Assembly: GCA_003963075.1 (NCBI GenBank) | Contig: RXJV01000061.1 | Coordinates: forward strand, 1-62,247 | Direction: 5' to 3' | DNA: 62,247 bases | Source of the DNA: Burkholderiales bacterium | GTDB taxonomy: Bacteria > Pseudomonadota > Gammaproteobacteria > Burkholderiales > Burkholderiaceae_C | In this document: positions 61,792-62,247 of the stretch, piece after piece | Position numbering within the stretch: the first letter of the stretch is position 1 | How the letters are laid out: each line of letters begins with the position of its first letter | Translations under genes and position numbers: made by a program | Notes under the pieces: model-generated | What the model was told of the DNA's origin: nothing | The model's input: the letters and a program-made list of their open reading frames with translations, nothing else | Databases searched by the model: none

Positions 61792-62016
61792 GCAATCTCC
61801 CACTGAAGATGCCGAAACGCTAACAGCCAATCTTCAAGCGTCCACTCGGAAAGCCCCTGTATCCAGCGCCCAGCGGACGGATAGGCAGCCCGAGGAGGAC
61901 ACCCGCACGCCCCACGCCGACTGAAACGAGGGTGCCCCGTGGGCCGCTCTCCCTGTCCCCTGAGCCGCGTGCTCCCTGGCGGCTCGGGTTGAACCCAAGG
62001 TCTTTGGGAGGCTGGC

Positions 62017-62022
62017 TACAAT
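62017..62022 (+). promoter_or_regulatory. -10 box of the ahcY transcript
   Basis: TACAAT lies 10 bp before the first riboswitch helix, which places transcription start at or just before the aptamer. No convincing -35 is seen at 16-18 bp; TTGAAC at 61989-61994 is 22 bp away. The remaining 61792-62016 stretch upstream holds no gene that I can support. Confidence 0.5.
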
Positions 62023-62030
62023 TCGGACCA

Positions 62031-62126
62031 TCCGAGGAGCGTTGCAACCTCAACACCTTTTGAGGCCAGGCTCGGAGTCTTACCCCCTGCAACCGCGCTC
62101 ACCCGCTGACCATCGGTCGGGGTGAG
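62031..62126 (+). promoter_or_regulatory. SAH riboswitch upstream of ahcY
   Basis: S-adenosylhomocysteine-sensing riboswitch that turns on SAH hydrolase. P1 pairs CCGAG (62032-62036) with CTCGG (62071-62075). The conserved GAGCGTTGCAAC follows P1. A small hairpin pairs CCTCAA (62048-62053) with TTGAGG (62060-62065). The pseudoknot pairs GAGCG (62037-62041) with CGCTC (62096-62100) next to a second GCAACC. An alternative helix, CTCACC (62098-62103) with GGTGAG (62121-62126), shares three bases with the pseudoknot, so the two are mutually exclusive. That is a ready-made expression switch ahead of the ribosome site AAGGAG (62170-62175). The match to the SAH motif is from memory but extensive. 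Confidence 0.9.
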
Positions 62127-62180
62127 GCATGAACTCCCCCGGTCCCGTCGCCAGCGGCTTCATTCCCTGAAGGAGCCGAC

Positions 62181-62247
62181 ATGACCGCCAACCTCCCCGC
62201 CCACATCGTCAAGGACCTGTCGCTGGCCGACTGGGGCCGCAAGGAAA
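62181..62247 (+). CDS. ahcY: S-adenosylhomocysteine hydrolase (5' end only)
   Basis: Only 22 codons are inside the window; the gene continues past the right edge. The product hydrolyses S-adenosylhomocysteine to adenosine and homocysteine, relieving product inhibition of methyltransferases. The peptide ends with LSLADWGRKE, the conserved N-terminal block of AHCY proteins (ADISLADWGRKEI-like). The ATG follows AAGGAG by 5 bp. The upstream SAH riboswitch independently supports the assignment. Confidence 0.95.
   Translation, partial: MTANLPAHIVKDLSLADWGRKE

Noticed and set aside
1-62247. CRISPR arrays, rRNA, tRNA, prophage or plasmid features
   Set aside because: No regularly spaced repeats, structural RNA sequences, or phage/replication genes were seen on either strand.

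Overview
The window is strongly GC-rich (around 70% by eye), gene-dense, and full of overlapping ATGA/GTGA start-stop junctions. A PhaM-type PHA-granule protein, glcDEF, a fused B12 mutase (IcmF), a LacI-controlled xylose operon with a Xanthomonas-like xyl box, and an SAH riboswitch in front of ahcY point to a betaproteobacterium of the order Burkholderiales. The Rubrivivax/Roseateles (Sphaerotilaceae) group is my best guess; this is inference, with no 16S or database support. I saw no rRNA, tRNA, CRISPR array, prophage or insertion sequence.

Layout. 1-3.9 kb: the 5' end of an OPT-family oligopeptide transporter, divergent from icmF, which has a MerR-type promoter. 3.9-12.6 kb: housekeeping and envelope genes (serine hydrolase, solute-binding protein, two GGDEF proteins, a lytic transglycosylase with Sel1-like repeats, TMEM175-type channel, YdeI-like protein, lactonase, CreA). 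12.6-19.2 kb: a minus-strand run of retropepsin, TraB/GumN protein, phaM, glcD, glcE, methyltransferase and glcF. 19.3-26.3 kb: a DUF6279 lipoprotein and a five-gene tripartite ABC efflux operon (MacA-like adaptor, ATPase, TolC-like channel, two FtsX-type permeases) with sigma-54-like promoter elements and a 16-bp palindrome upstream. 26.4-27.5 kb: a thioredoxin/CcdA pair.

27.7-33.7 kb: two DUF1800/DUF1501 gene pairs facing each other tail to tail, with an unlisted 28-residue membrane peptide gene between them. 33.9-43.7 kb: a dense signalling island. It holds a reversed-architecture HTH-receiver protein, a receiver-Hpt protein, a divergent HD-GYP phosphodiesterase, a periplasmic binding protein, a PAS histidine kinase, a pseudokinase with Ser in place of the phospho-His, a stand-alone receiver, and a large PAS kinase carrying a LOV-like domain. 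Together they contain every His and Asp station of a four-step phosphorelay. 43.8-49.8 kb: a PhnZ-like HD protein, a CPA2 antiporter, and an OmpR/QseC-type two-component pair split by an inverted YciI/sigma-factor pair.

49.8-60 kb: xylose and xylo-oligosaccharide use: LacI regulator, GH43 beta-xylosidase, GPH symporter, xylA, xylB, a TonB-like protein and an aldose 1-epimerase. A shared 15-bp repeat and xyl-box-like sites sit in both outer intergenic regions. 60-62.2 kb: a beta-lactamase-fold hydrolase of visibly lower GC, then an SAH riboswitch and the first codons of ahcY.
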